Source: Lepus europaeus (lineage: Eukaryota > Chordata > Mammalia > Lagomorpha > Leporidae). Taken from it: DNA of 64,000 nucleotides. The DNA is taken from the NCBI RefSeq assembly GCF_033115175.1, contig NC_084827.1, positions 150,963,701-151,027,700 on the forward strand. The letters run 5' to 3'. Shown one piece after another: positions 1-10,299 of the stretch (position 1 is its first letter; each line of letters starts with the position of its first letter). The position numbers and the translations under genes are program-made. The notes under the pieces are model-generated. The model searched no databases, was not told the DNA's origin, and saw nothing but the letters and a program-made list of their open reading frames with translations.

Positions 1-180
1 CTTCTATATATAAAGAGAATTGAAAATGAATCTTGATGTGAATGGAAGGGGAGAGGGAGCGGGAAAGGGGAGGGTTGAAGGTGGGAGGGAAGTTATGGGA
101 GGGGGGAAGCCATTGTAACCCATAAGCTGTACTTTGCAAATTTGTATTCATTAAATAAAAGTTTAATAAATGAAAAAAAA
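1..180 (+). mobile_element. L1 3' end (lagomorph L1 3' UTR, 5'-truncated by window edge)
   Basis: This is the terminal part of a rabbit-type L1 3' UTR. It shows the A-rich lead-in, a long G-rich polypurine tract (about 48-112), the conserved words around 'ccattgtaacccataagctg', an AATAAA signal at 154-159 and a terminal A-rich tail. The same sequence recurs at 42.7-42.85 kb and 43.05-43.2 kb and in reverse at 21.73-21.9 kb, which shows it is a dispersed family. The 5' part lies outside the window, so its total length is unknown. It cannot code. Confidence 0.9.
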
Positions 181-2090
181 GATAAAAATGAATTACTTTA
201 AAAAAAAAAACCTGCTTCAAAAACATTATTCTTACAAATTTGCCGTGTAAAGAATGAAGACATAGGATAGCCAATAATTCAAATTCTCCAGTAAAATTTG
301 AAAATATTATTGACTCAGAAGAGTGCAGAAGTTAATTTATTTGCAAAAATAGCCTCCTGCCACCTGCTCTGGGTGAAAAAGCCTCATGAAAGAACAATCA
401 CCTCCCTCCCCTTGTAGTCTGATATTTCTGTTTGCCTTGGGTGTGTGCTAGTGAAGGATGAGGGGCTAGGAGGAGGTGAGGGGCCAGGAGGAAGCCAAGT
501 GAGAGAGATGCTTGAGTATGCTTATTCTATATCTCAAAGCTCATATATTCTTAGAGTAACTGTGAGAGAAGCCACAGGGATCAAAAGGAGAATTGGCCAC
601 TGTGGATGATAGCCAAGCACACATACATTTTGCAGGCCAGGTAGAATTTTTGCAGGCCTATTTATTTATTTATTTACTAAGGATTTGCAAGCCTGGGCAA
701 ATTGAATTACTCAATGTTGATTATAAAGTAGGTTAGTAGGGAAGCCCAGAAGGTCCAACTTGCTCACCATTAATGCTACTATATTTTATCTCCACCCAAA
801 ATTATTCTTCAGGGAAATTATTCTTATCTTTAATCCAATCTATAAAGACTGTGGAATTTCCTCAAATTATTTCCAATAATTCTGATTGGAGAACAGCAAA
901 TTTAAATCCTGACTTTTTGACATTTGAGTTTGAAATTCAGTCATGAACTCATTAAGAAGATTTTGATTTAAAATATCTTCCATGCATTTCAGAATGATAT
1001 ATAGTGGACTTTTTTTTTTTTTTTGATTACCCAGAATCCATGCTCAATTCTGTTAGTAACAAAATCTCTATTCTTTTAGAGGTCGTGTACCTCTCCCAAG
1101 ATGTTAATTCTATGGGACTGTAAATGGAAGTCCCTCCCTTCCCTGGCTAAGTGATAGAAACATCATCAGATCAGTATAACTGCCTTCCTGCATAATTCGA
1201 GGATGGCAACACACCCACCCTGACAGCAGAGCCTGGAGAGATTGGTAGGGTCATCTTGAAACTGAAAATTTAGAAACAATCTGGCCCATTTATTACCTTC
1301 ACTAATTCCTGTTCCTAGGTTTTTTCCTTCAATTTTGTGAGCCCCTCCATTCATAGTCCCCCTACGCTCTCTGAATCTCATTTTATCTAAGTTCCCCTGA
1401 ACCCTTTCTTTTTGTTTGCAACCAAGTGCTCTGATAAGTTGCCTTTCTGAGACTCTAAGATGAGGTGGAAGATGTTAAGACTAAGATCTAACAGGTCCAG
1501 GGATATGGCTGACTTTTTAAAATATTTCTGAATTGATCTCATTCCTCCTTTGTATTGTTTTAGAAGCAACTGGAGCAGAAACAAATTGTGTGGAATCTGT
1601 CAATTAGCCCCCAATCTCTTGTAGACAAGTCTTAACCTTCTCCATTTTGTATTCCCTTGATGGCAATGTCAGTATCCAAGCCACTCTGCTATAAAAAATA
1701 AACAAAATACATCACTTCACAAAAGGAGAAGACTGGGTCAGATTTCCAACTGGCATTTTTTTGTGAGTGTACCCTCCAAAAGGCAACACTGAACATTAAA
1801 TGACCATGCCAATTTCTTAGCTTCATGCATTCCAAAATCTATTTCCAAATTAGATATTTCATTAGGTTTAATGCGTCTTCTAACCTGATTCAGACTCTTG
1901 TCTGCATTTTCTAATTTGGGCTCATTCATAATTTACTCTTCAGGAAATTATTGTATAGATAACAGCTGGATAAGATCATCCACCCTGCTCTAAGAATTGA
2001 GATAATAATAGCAAGTTAGCATGGGTTTCTTTGGCTGTTCAGATAGTTACAAACTTGAGAAATACAAGTTGAGACCCCAAGGAGGAGAAT
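181..2090. other. Unique AT-rich DNA, no gene seen
   Basis: No exon, RNA gene or recognisable young repeat is visible. A short (TTTA)n run lies at 659-677 and a T16 tract at about 1010-1024. The minus-strand open frames at 1166-1929 are 60-70 codons and show no protein family signature, so I treat them as chance frames. Confidence 0.6.
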
Positions 2091-2094
2091 GTAA

Positions 2095-2345
2095 GAAAGG
2101 GAACTAATATTTATTGAAAAGACATTCTTTGTCCTGCATTGCTCCCAATTAACAATCCCCAGCACTCTGTTATCCCCATTTTATAAAAAGAAGGCAGTTC
2201 AGGTTTTGAGACGCTAAATAATTTTTCTTCAATAGATATTCGTTGAAGCTTTACCATGTGCCAGGAACTGTTCTAGAAACAAAGATCACAAAGATGTAGT
2301 GTAATAAATGGCAGATCCATGAATTAAATCCAGGCCCATCTGTTC
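2095..2345 (+). repeat. MIR/L2-like ancient repeat fragments
   Basis: The stretch resembles the classic MIR 3' half: an 'atatttattga' start, a counterpart of the 'ccccattttataaa' core near 2175, then a second 'ttaccatgtgccaggaactgttct' type word near 2250. Mammal-wide MIR and L2 elements carry these words. The copy is strongly diverged, so family and borders are approximate. Confidence 0.5.
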
Positions 2346-2517
2346 CTGAAGCATGGGCTATAAGTAATGTGTTTCCTCTGACATATTCCCTAGGTCAGGA
2401 TCATTTTTCCTGATATGAAAAGGGGAACAAGAGCCAGAATACGATCTGTTCCTCCAATGTTTAACACAAAGACATTAAGTTCTTTCAAATACACACACAA
2501 AATCGCTTTTAAATTAA

Positions 2518-2606
2518 AAAGGAAGAAAGGAAAGAGGGGTGGAAGGGAAGAAAGAGGGAAGGAAGGAAAGAAGGGAGGGAGGGAGGGAGGGAGGGAAAAA
2601 GAAGTA
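2518..2606. repeat. Purine microsatellite (GGAA/GGGA)n
   Basis: This is an almost pure purine tract of GGAA, GAAA and GGGA units. The 66-codon plus-strand frame across it is the repeat read as Arg/Lys/Gly/Glu and is not a gene. A second short (GAAG)n run lies at 2806-2828. Confidence 0.9.
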
Positions 2607-3359
2607 AGGAATTAGATTCACACAGCTTGATTTTAAAATGTTAGAAGCAGAAGGAGATGTACAATACAATATTACTTAACATTAAAATTTACACACACAC
2701 AAATACATGTATTTCCAGAACATATTGAATTAAAAAGATACACATAAATTACACAAAACTTGAGAGAAATGATAGTGATATGAGAACAAAATGGGATACA
2801 TACATAAAGGAAAGAAGGAAGGAAGGACTAAAGGAATACAACACATTAATTAGCTATTGTTACAATAACACTACAGTCATTAGAATTTCAGAGATTTACA
2901 ACAAACATTTATTTCTCAAAAATCTGAAGGTCAGCTGTGAACTGGATTTCTAACCTGGAACTATTTGTTTCATATGTTTCTTATCCTTCTCAGACAAGTG
3001 GCTATCCACGTTTCGGTCTGGAGGTGAAAGGTGCAAGGTGAAAGGTGAAGGAGCCCAAGTGTATGACACTAACCGTGCTAGGGCATTGGGGTCCAGATAC
3101 CATAGGTAGAAGCAGGTTATATGGCCAAGCCCAAAGTCAAGTGGCAGAAAAAATATTTCATTTACCAAGAGGCTGTGCATTGATTTAAAAAAAAAAAAAA
3201 ACAAAGGGGAGATTACATGAACAAATAGTGATAGTAAGTGATAAGCTGAGAAATATAGTTAATCAACCCTGTACACTGAAGGTCCAAAGACCAAAACAAA
3301 ATACAACAAAACCGAAACACTGAACACTATGAATAGAGGAAAACAATGAGAAAGTAAGA

Positions 3360-3691
3360 ATCTCTGATTGAGCATCAGAAGTGGTGTTGCAAATAATTTT
3401 AATCATCTCCAAACTCACTATGGGGAACAAGAGTATGAAGAGAATGCATTGGCTTCTTTATTTGGAGGCTGTAAGTATACTGTTTGTTTTCGAAGTAGAA
3501 CTTACACTACTAAATAAAACTATGATGTGTTTCTCTTCTAAACAATGCTACAATGTAGTCTCAAATATCTATAAAGTTTTGGAGCTGTAATATTAAGCAA
3601 GATAAGACCCACTCAGTGCAACCCTATTCTGGGCTACCAAATGAAGCAAAGTCAGCTCTCTGCTTACGCACACACACATACACATACACAC

Positions 3692-3740
<49 letters not shown>

Positions 3741-3790
3741 AGGAAAAACATACAGAGACCTTACATAGGGGCTGATAAAATATATTAATG
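3360..3790 (+). repeat. Unidentified interspersed repeat, copy 1
   Basis: This segment aligns colinearly with 6213-6995. Shared landmarks are 'gagca(t/c)ca', an 'actca(c/t)tat(g/a)gggaaca' block (3415 and 6650), 'cctctttatttgga' (3455 and 6690), 'attctgggct' (3627 and 6872), 'gctct(c/t)tgc' (3654 and 6900) and 'ggaaaaac...acatagg' (3742 and 6940). I do not recognise the family. In this copy a (CA)n run at 3669-3691 and an (AT)n run at 3699-3736 replace a short 'acatatattt' of the other copy. Confidence 0.6.
3669..3736. repeat. Compound microsatellite (CA)n-(AT)n
   Basis: An imperfect CA run is followed by about 19 AT units, embedded in an interspersed repeat whose second copy (6.9 kb) has only a few such dinucleotides. 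It may vary in length between individuals. Confidence 0.9.
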
Positions 3791-4040
3791 GGAAAAATTT
3801 AGTGAATTTAACCACATCTAAGTTAAAGACTTGCATTTTTTTCATAGATAAGCCAGCAAAATATTAGGAAACAATCTTTGCAAAACAATATGAAATTGAT
3901 ATCTAGAACATATAAAGAACTTTGCAAACAAAGTAGAAGAAAAACCAAGAAATCCAGAAGAACAAAAAAATGGGCAAAAGATGGGAATAAGCAATTGGCA
4001 GATGGGGAAATATAGTTGCCATGTATAAGATATACAGCCT

Positions 4041-4630
4041 GATAGAAAGTCAAGACACTATGGCAAAAAAATACCTACATGAAGGATCTCTGTGAATGAG
4101 ACCCCAGTGGAAAGAAGGGGCCATCAAAGAAGGATGAAGAGAGGAGAGAACTTCCGCTTTGATTATCGCCCTGTCTAAATAATGTCAGAGTTTATGGACT
4201 CAAGAGGCTTCCATAGCCTTGGCAGCTCATGACAAGAGCCTCGGCATGATCACTGAAGTCATAATTAAGAGTGTCAATTGTTAAATCAACAACAGGAGTC
4301 ACTGTGCACTTACTCCCCATGTAGGATCTCTGTCCTTAATGTGTTGTACTATGAGAATTAATGATAAAATTAGTCTTCAAACAATACTTTATACTTGGTG
4401 TGTCTCTGTGTGGGAAAACTGTTGAAATCTTTACTCAGTATAGAGTTGGTCTTCTGTATATGAAGATAATTAAAAATGAATCTTAATGAAGAATGAGATG
4501 GGAGAGGGAGTAGGAAGTGGGTCAAGAATGGGGCTGGGAGGGATGGTATGGAGGGGGAAGAACCACTATATTCCTAAAGCTATACATATGAAATTTATAT
4601 TTATTAAATAAAAGCTTTTTTAAAAAATTA
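4041..4630 (+). mobile_element. Lagomorph L1 3' UTR insertion, 5'-truncated
   Basis: The sequence matches the other rabbit L1 3' UTRs in the window (32.9-33.45 kb closest): a 'gatctctgtgaatgagaccccagtgg' region, 'ccatagccttggcagctcatga', one 'gtaggatctctgtccttaatgtg' module, a G-rich tract near 4497-4556 and AATAAA before the end. It is flanked by a likely 10-bp target-site duplication, tata(c/t)agcct at 4031-4040 and 4631-4640, as expected for target-primed reverse transcription. It has a single 3' UTR module, unlike the younger copies at 21.7 and 42.5 kb. Confidence 0.85.
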
Positions 4631-4671
4631 TATATAGCCTCAGTAGTTATCAGAGAAATCTTATTTTGTTT

Positions 4672-5030
4672 TATTTATTTGAAAGGTGGAGTTACAGAGA
4701 GAGGAAGAGGGATGGGGGGAGGGAGAGAGAGAAAGAGAGAGAGAGAAAGAAAGAGAGAGAGAGAGATCCTCCACCCACTGGTTCAATCAGCAATGGTCAC
4801 AATGGCCAGGGCTTGGCAAGGCTGAAGCCAGGAGACCTGAAGTTGTCTCTGGAGTGGTCTCTGGTTCTTCCCCATGGCTGCAGGGGCCCAAGCACTGGAG
4901 CCATCTTCTGCTGCTCTCCCAGTGAATTAGCAGGGACTAGATTGGAATTGGAACAGCCTTATCTTGAACTCATATGGGATGCTGATGTCGCAGGTAGAGA
5001 CTTAACCTGCTACACCACAATGCTGGCCCC
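4672..5030 (-). mobile_element. CSINE (lagomorph C repeat)
   Basis: This is a reverse-oriented C repeat. Reading the minus strand, it starts at 'ggggccagcattgtgg' (5030 end), passes a tRNA-like head, carries the 'tgggccc' and 'ccagt' body words, and ends in a (CT)n stretch (a GA run at 4697-4766 on the plus strand) and the 'ctttcaaataaataaa' tail. The family is tRNA-derived and moves with L1 machinery. Long frames across it (4666-5034) are SINE sequence, not genes. Confidence 0.9.
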
Positions 5031-5420
5031 ATGATGTTTTTATTTAACAAACTGAGATACTTTAGATCCACCAGATCATCAAAAATTATATTTTTGGCAA
5101 GGATGTAGAAAAATTTCATCTTCACTGTTGGTGAATTGTAAATTGGTAGAAACATTCTGTATAGCAATCTGGGAAGTACTTAGCAAAATAAACCCCATAA
5201 CTCAGAATTTTCCTTCCTTAGAATCCACTCCAAAGAACCTCTTGCTCAGATCCACAAAAAAACATGGTCACAGAGGAATATTGAAGCATTTTTCAGCAAT
5301 CTAAGCATCCACTAGAGAATCTTGGTAACCCCTCTAGAAAAACAAGGGAAATTAGTAGGTAAAATGCAAGAGAATGAAAAGGTATATGCGTGCATAGGAA
5401 TAATCTGCAGGGTCCAGAAG

Positions 5421-5779
5421 CAGAAAACTAGATTCGTATAGAAAAAAAGCCACTATGTTACATAAAAAGTAAGAATGAGATTACTTCTACATTATTTTTA
5501 AAGCCACTCATAAGTGACACTGCATATTTTCAAAATAACCACTAATAAACCAAATGAACACATGGAAGGTAGATTGGAAGGACCTATGAAATACTCTTGA
5601 GAAGGCACTGATGGAAGCGTAGGGGAATTTGGGGATGGAAACCAAGGGAGAAAAAAATAAAACAAAATGGGACCTTGCAAGGATGATGGTGTTCCAAAAA
5701 TTGCCTCAGTTCTATATACCTAAGCTAATAAATAAATAGCAACGAGGTCTCTCTAACAATTCTTTCTAAAGTGCCATGA

Positions 5780-5814
<35 letters not shown>

Positions 5815-6212
5815 TCCAGTTCTTGAAGGAATCAAGTTGCAGAAAATGCACAAGCATTGAAGAAAACAAAGTCATATAAGGTTTTCCCAGGTTAATCAGT
5901 CACCTATGCAGCAGTGGGACAGTTATCTACATATTCTATTGATTTTAACAAGTTTGTTGTAGATGAGTGATTGAACAATGGCATTTGTGTAAGTTAAATT
6001 GCTTTCTCTTTTTTTCACACAGTGACCACCAATTGCAGACTAAAGACTCTATCAAATAGCTCTACATTTTTGACCATATAACTGATGGCCAGGAAATGAG
6101 CAGACTGAAAATGTTCCTACACAAGTCAGGCAGTTGCAAATCTCACCTCACTTTTCTTTTTAAACAAATAGAGACATCAAGAAGGACATAAACTGTAAAT
6201 AAGCAGAAAATT
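5421..6212. other. Mostly unique AT-rich DNA with an (AT)n run
   Basis: The first 200 bases may still be the 3' part of the old L1 relic. A perfect (AT)n microsatellite lies at 5783-5812. I see no gene or RNA signature. Confidence 0.6.
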
Positions 6213-6238
6213 TAGGCTGAGCACCAAAGGTAGCACCT

Positions 6239-6290
<52 letters not shown>

Positions 6291-6995
6291 TGATAGGCAG
6301 ATTTAGACACACACACAGAGAGAGAGAGGTCTTCCTTTTTCCGTTGGTTCATCCCCCAAATGGCCACCACGGCTGGCATGCTGCGGCCAGCACACTGAGC
6401 TGATCCGAAGCCAGAAGCCAGATGCTTCCTCCTGGTCCCCCATGCGGGTGCAGGGCCCAAGCACTTGGGCCATCCTCCACTGCCTTCTCGGGCCACAGCA
6501 GAGAGCTGGACTGGAAAAGGAGCAACTGGGACAGAATCTGGTGCCCCAACTGGGATTAGAACCCAGGGTGCTGGCACCACAGGCGGAGGATTAGCCAAGT
6601 GAGCCACGGCACTGGCCAGCATCTCAAATATTTTTAATGAGTCATCTTCCTACTCATTATAGGGAACATTAGTGTAATGAGATTGCATTTGCCTCTTTAT
6701 TTGGAACTATAAATGTGTTGCTTATTAATAAAGATAAATGGGACCCAGGTTGCAAAATAGTGTTATGGTGTGGTTCTCCCCCAAGCATGTCTCCAACGTT
6801 TTCTAGAGCAGTTGATGCCCTGTGCTCTAACACAGAGTGAGTTGAGGCCCTTTTTCATCTGGCTCTACTTGATTCTGGGCTGCTCAATGCACTCGTGCCA
6901 GCTCTTTGCCACTAGACATATATTTAGCATGTTGGAAGGAAAACCAAAGACAAGGATTCTACATAGGAGCTAATCTGATAATTACATGGGTGTCC
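6213..6995 (+). repeat. Unidentified interspersed repeat, copy 2 (split by a CSINE)
   Basis: This is the partner of 3360-3790. Its two halves, 6213-6245 and 6632-6995, join cleanly once the CSINE between them is removed. The family was not recognised. Both copies have the same orientation, so they could be two insertions of one old element or a local duplication. Confidence 0.6.
6246..6617 (-). mobile_element. CSINE with (TA)n tail and clear target-site duplication
   Basis: This is a reverse C repeat beginning at 'ccagtgccgtggctcact' (6617 end on the minus strand) and ending at the GA run and a long (TA)n tract, 6241-6292. It is flanked by agca(c/t)ctcaaatat at 6232-6245 and 6618-6631, a 14-bp duplication with one mismatch. 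The 136-codon minus-strand frame is SINE sequence. Confidence 0.93.
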
Positions 6996-7019
6996 AAAAG
7001 CCAGACAGTAAGGATAGTG

Positions 7020-7930
7020 AAAGCAATATAATTAAATAACATGAACACTAGAGGAGAGTCGTCTGCCTCTGAGACTGGATGCTGCACGCATTTTAGCAAA
7101 GAAGCAAATGTAAAGAAAAATACAGAGCCAGAGCCCATTCACTCTGAGAAGGCTGATGGGAGTTAATACTCCCAATCTCCCCCTTGACCTACTGTTCAAT
7201 TTTCAGGGAGGACTCAAATTGTGATTCTAACAGAGCAGAAGAGAAGATCAGGGAGGAGTTAATTTTTGGCCACATTCCAGCTCAATTCTTCCAATTCCTG
7301 AATCTTGGGAATGCAACTCAGCCATGAGAAATTTGGAGGCCCAAAGAATATTCTACAAATACCAATTATTTTCTGTGAATTTTGTAGCTGTCAAGGTAGC
7401 ATTTCCATTAGCCAGAGTCTTCCAGGTAATTTCCGAAGTCACTCAAATGATGCCTCCAAGGAGCGTGCCATCATTACTTCCAGGTCCCAGATGGTGAGGT
7501 TAAGGGGTTAAGTGAGTAGCCCCAGGCCATACACTTCATTCTGAGGCATCAGGTGCCAATACCGGATTATCTCTCCAAGTTTCTGACTCTTTGTACAGCA
7601 AATAAACCTTGTCAGGCTAGAACACATCGCATGACACGTGCTGTTCATACAATAGAAGAAACTCTGCTGAGCTGTGCAGACCTCTTGGGATGTGACATCC
7701 ACTCTTAGAGATACTCAGCGCACATTCACCTAGTACTCCTCTTCGTAACATGGGGTGGATGCTATGCTTTTTCAGCAGCAAGCACAAGAGGTTTGTTTGT
7801 TCAAAGCATTGGCATTGAGTAGGCACCAGATCTTCCATGTCATCCGCAAGACTGAAACATGTCACAAGCAAACACACATTTTCTTAAAAGGTGTCCTCCA
7901 TCATTGAAGAAGCCAAACTGTTCGCTACCT
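7020..7930. other. Unique DNA, no gene seen
   Basis: Moderate GC and no recognisable repeat. Open frames of 60-86 codons overlap each other on both strands without any family signature. Confidence 0.55.
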
Positions 7931-7934
7931 TGAG

Positions 7935-8078
7935 GAGGCAGCATGATGTGAACAGGAAGTGTTTAAACCTTGGAATCTGACTTGGCATGATTCTCACACG
8001 CTGCCACTTCCCAGCTGAATGACGTTGAGCCTCGTTTTCTTTGTCTGTAAAACAGAGGGTACTAATTTCATAGGACTT
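7935..8078 (+). repeat. MIR element
   Basis: It follows the MIR order: a 'gcatgatgtgaacaggaag' type head, a 'cttggaatctgac' word, 'ctgccacttcccagctgaatgac' and 'ctcgttttctttgtctgtaaaac'. These match the MIR core and its downstream part in plus orientation. Confidence 0.75.
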
Positions 8079-8079
8079 T

Positions 8080-8476
8080 TGTATTATGGGTTGAATTGTG
8101 CCTTGTGTCCCTAAAATTCAAAACTCTAGTACCTGAGAAACTCTTTGCAAATAGAATTACATTAAGATGAAGTCATTAGGGTGGACCCTAATCCAATATA
8201 ATAGTGTCCTTATGAAAATGGGAATTTGGACACAGATAGACACAGAGGAAGATGATGTAAATAGACGAATAGACAGAGAGAAAACACTGTGTGAAGACAG
8301 AGGTTTGAAGTGATGAACCTTCAAGCAAGAGCCTTCTCTTAAAGGGTTTAGAGAAAGCAAGTTCCTGTCATCATCTTGATTTCAGACTCATAGTTTCCAG
8401 AATTGTGAGACAATAGATTTTGTTCTAAGTCACCCAGTTTGTGGTACTTCATTACATAGCCTTAGGAAATTAGTAC
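8080..8476 (+). mobile_element. Solo LTR of an ERVL-MaLR retrotransposon (MLT1-type)
   Basis: It begins TGTATTATGGG and ends in TACA, keeping the TG...CA ends of an LTR. Diagnostic MLT1 words appear in order: 'ttgaattgtg', 'tcattagggtggaccctaatccaat', 'gtgtccttatgaaaa', 'gtgtgaagacagagg', 'agaattgtgagacaatag' and 'cacccagtttgtggtactt'. No internal retroviral genes flank it, so it is a solo LTR. A clean 5-bp target duplication was not visible. It has no coding capacity. Confidence 0.88.
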
Positions 8477-8479
8477 ATT

Positions 8480-8970
8480 GTAAATATTAAATCCAATTAC
8501 TTCTGCAAAGCATCTAGGACGCCCTCAATCAATTCAGGTCTTCTTCCTTGAAGAAAAGGATTTCTGCACTGGTATGCAGAAAAACCCACACATGCTCTCT
8601 TTCACTCCACTGTGTTCTGACCACATGGCAGATGGATCTGCTAGAGCAGGCTTAAATTCCAGAACTCAGTGCCAGAAATGAACTTGTTCCCCAGAGGATC
8701 TCTGGGTTAGAAAGGACTGAGGAAGGAGCCAAAACTCCTAGGTCAGAACTAGTATAGAGGAAGCTCCTAACTGGAACATAAACTTTTATTTATTAGGAAG
8801 AATTGAGATGCATTTCTCCAAGGGACCCTGGACATAAAGTCAGGCCCAGCCTAATTCCTGAACTGTGGGTCCCTTCTGCGCCACAGCTGGGACCTCTCAA
8901 TACTCACCTGCAGATTCAGCCCTAACCAAGGTCCTGTATCCCCATAGTCCCTAAAGTAGTATCTGTTTTG
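8480..8970. other. Unique DNA, no gene seen
   Basis: No repeat or coding signature was recognised between the LTR and the next MIR. Confidence 0.5.
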
Positions 8971-8974
8971 AAAG

Positions 8975-9185
8975 TCTGTTTTGTGCAGTAGTTAAAAATG
9001 CACCCCAGAGACAGACTGCCTGTGTCTGAACCCAAGTCTGTCTGTCTGTCTGTATGTATGTGTATTTGCTGTATGTCCTTGGGTGAGTTTTGGCCTCTGA
9101 AAAAGGGCCTGATGATAGCAGTGCCCATCTCAAAGGATTGGCACCGACTTGCTGAGTTAGCCTGTCTGAGGTCTGTGGGTCAGGG
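8975..9185 (+). repeat. MIR element with internal (TCTG/TATG) run
   Basis: MIR-like order: 'gcagtagttaaaaatgca', 'gacagactgcctgtgtctgaaccc', 'tgtccttgggtgagttttggcctctg' and a 'cccatctcaaaggattg' counterpart of the MIR end. A short tetranucleotide run (9040-9062) sits where the 'gctctgccactta' segment should be. Confidence 0.7.
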
Positions 9186-9189
9186 TTAG

Positions 9190-10055
9190 GTACCTAGTGT
9201 GCCTGTTATTAATTCTGCTGATCTAGTCCCTGCCTGCTTTCCAGTTCTGGCGACTGCATTCCTAACCTGAGGCTTGAAGCCCTTGTCCTCCAGGACCTGA
9301 GTCAGACCTTGTTTACAGCCTCTTTCCACCATCAGAGGAGGAAGTCTAGTGGCTCCACTGTCTCTGTGCAAAGACGTTCTTGATACTACCCACCTGCCAA
9401 GATATTCAAATGTTTTGAACTCTCCACCCTTGGGCTCCATCCTCTCATGGTATCATCTCATGACCCTCAATGTTAACCCTCCAAAGAAGGGTTGAGCTGT
9501 CACCTGCTCCTTTTGGTCAAAATGAACTTGTTTCATGTCTCAGCAGCTGGCCTGGCCCTGAAAAGCCTGCCCAGACACCTCAGCGCAGGCTGCAGGGCTT
9601 CCTGTTTGCTGCAGCTTCCTGCGGTGAAAGCAGTCAGGTCTAACAGAGGGGCTGTGTGTTCCCACAGCCCTCCCAAATGGAGTTTGTGCCTTTTGACCAC
9701 AAAACTATTAAAAGATTAAAAATATGTGGGGATGGTTGGGAACCTAACAGTGTCTAATAATAACAAACCTATCATTTACAAGGTGTTGCATATGATGGTA
9801 CCAAATCATAAGATCAACAGAATAGAAAATCCAACATTTGGAAGGCTTTATAAAAGCCTTCTCTCATTTTCAACAATTATTCTCTAACTTCCTCAATGGA
9901 TGGTAATTAGGAAAACATCAACAAAACAACAAAACTCAAAAAGCTTAATCCTCTTCTGATCCTCATTTCCCCATAATGACTCTACCTATAAGATATTAGT
10001 TAAAAGTTTGCAGATTAAAGAGCTGAAAGGGTAACTAAGATATGGGAATGTGCGA
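9190..10055. other. Unique DNA, no gene seen
   Basis: Ordinary unique sequence. Overlapping 75-84 codon frames on opposite strands give no family match. Confidence 0.5.
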
Positions 10056-10059
10056 AGAT

Positions 10060-10290
10060 CTGGGCTTGTTAAGCTAACATTTATCAAGTACTAATTATGT
10101 TTCAAACTCTTCTTAGAACTTTATGCAAATACTATAATTGAATCCCCATAACAAACTTGCAAATTAGATACTAATCCAATCTTTTTGTAGACAGGGAAAC
10201 TAAGGCAGAAAACAGGTTAAACAACTTGACCAAGATTCCAAGTCTACCATAGCTAAGATTTAAATCTAGATCAAAATACAGACCTTGAGC
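10060..10290 (+). repeat. MIR element, 3' part
   Basis: It reads through the typical MIR series: 'taacatttatcaagtactaattatg', 'ttcttagaactttatg', 'aatccccataacaa', 'gtagacagggaaactaaggcag', 'acaacttgaccaagattcc' and 'agatttaaatct'. Divergence is high, as expected for a mammal-wide element. Confidence 0.85.
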
Positions 10291-10299
10291 CCTAATAAA

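Larger units (their letters stand above)
3795..5420 (+). mobile_element. Ancient L1 (L1M-type) ORF2 relic, split by two later insertions
   Basis: Three pieces follow the order of mammalian L1 ORF2. 3795-4040 holds the stretch ending in the 'aaaatgggcaaaag' word typical of the late ORF2 region. 4631-4671 continues with 'cctcagtagttatcagagaaat'. 5031-5420 continues with 'ggcaaggatgtagaaaaatt' and then the 'gaatccactcc' region. The gaps are filled by a younger L1 (4041-4630) and a CSINE (4672-5030). Frames are broken throughout, so this is a dead fossil. Borders at both ends are approximate. Confidence 0.75.

Noticed and set aside
4666..5034. 122-codon plus-strand frame with Arg/Glu repeats
   Set aside because: Antisense CSINE with its (GA)n tract; not a protein gene.
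6212..6622. 136-codon minus-strand frame with an Ile-Tyr repeat
   Set aside because: It is a CSINE plus its (TA)n tail.
8080..8476. Possible provirus
   Set aside because: Only a solo MLT1-type LTR is present; no second LTR, primer-binding site or internal gene was seen nearby.
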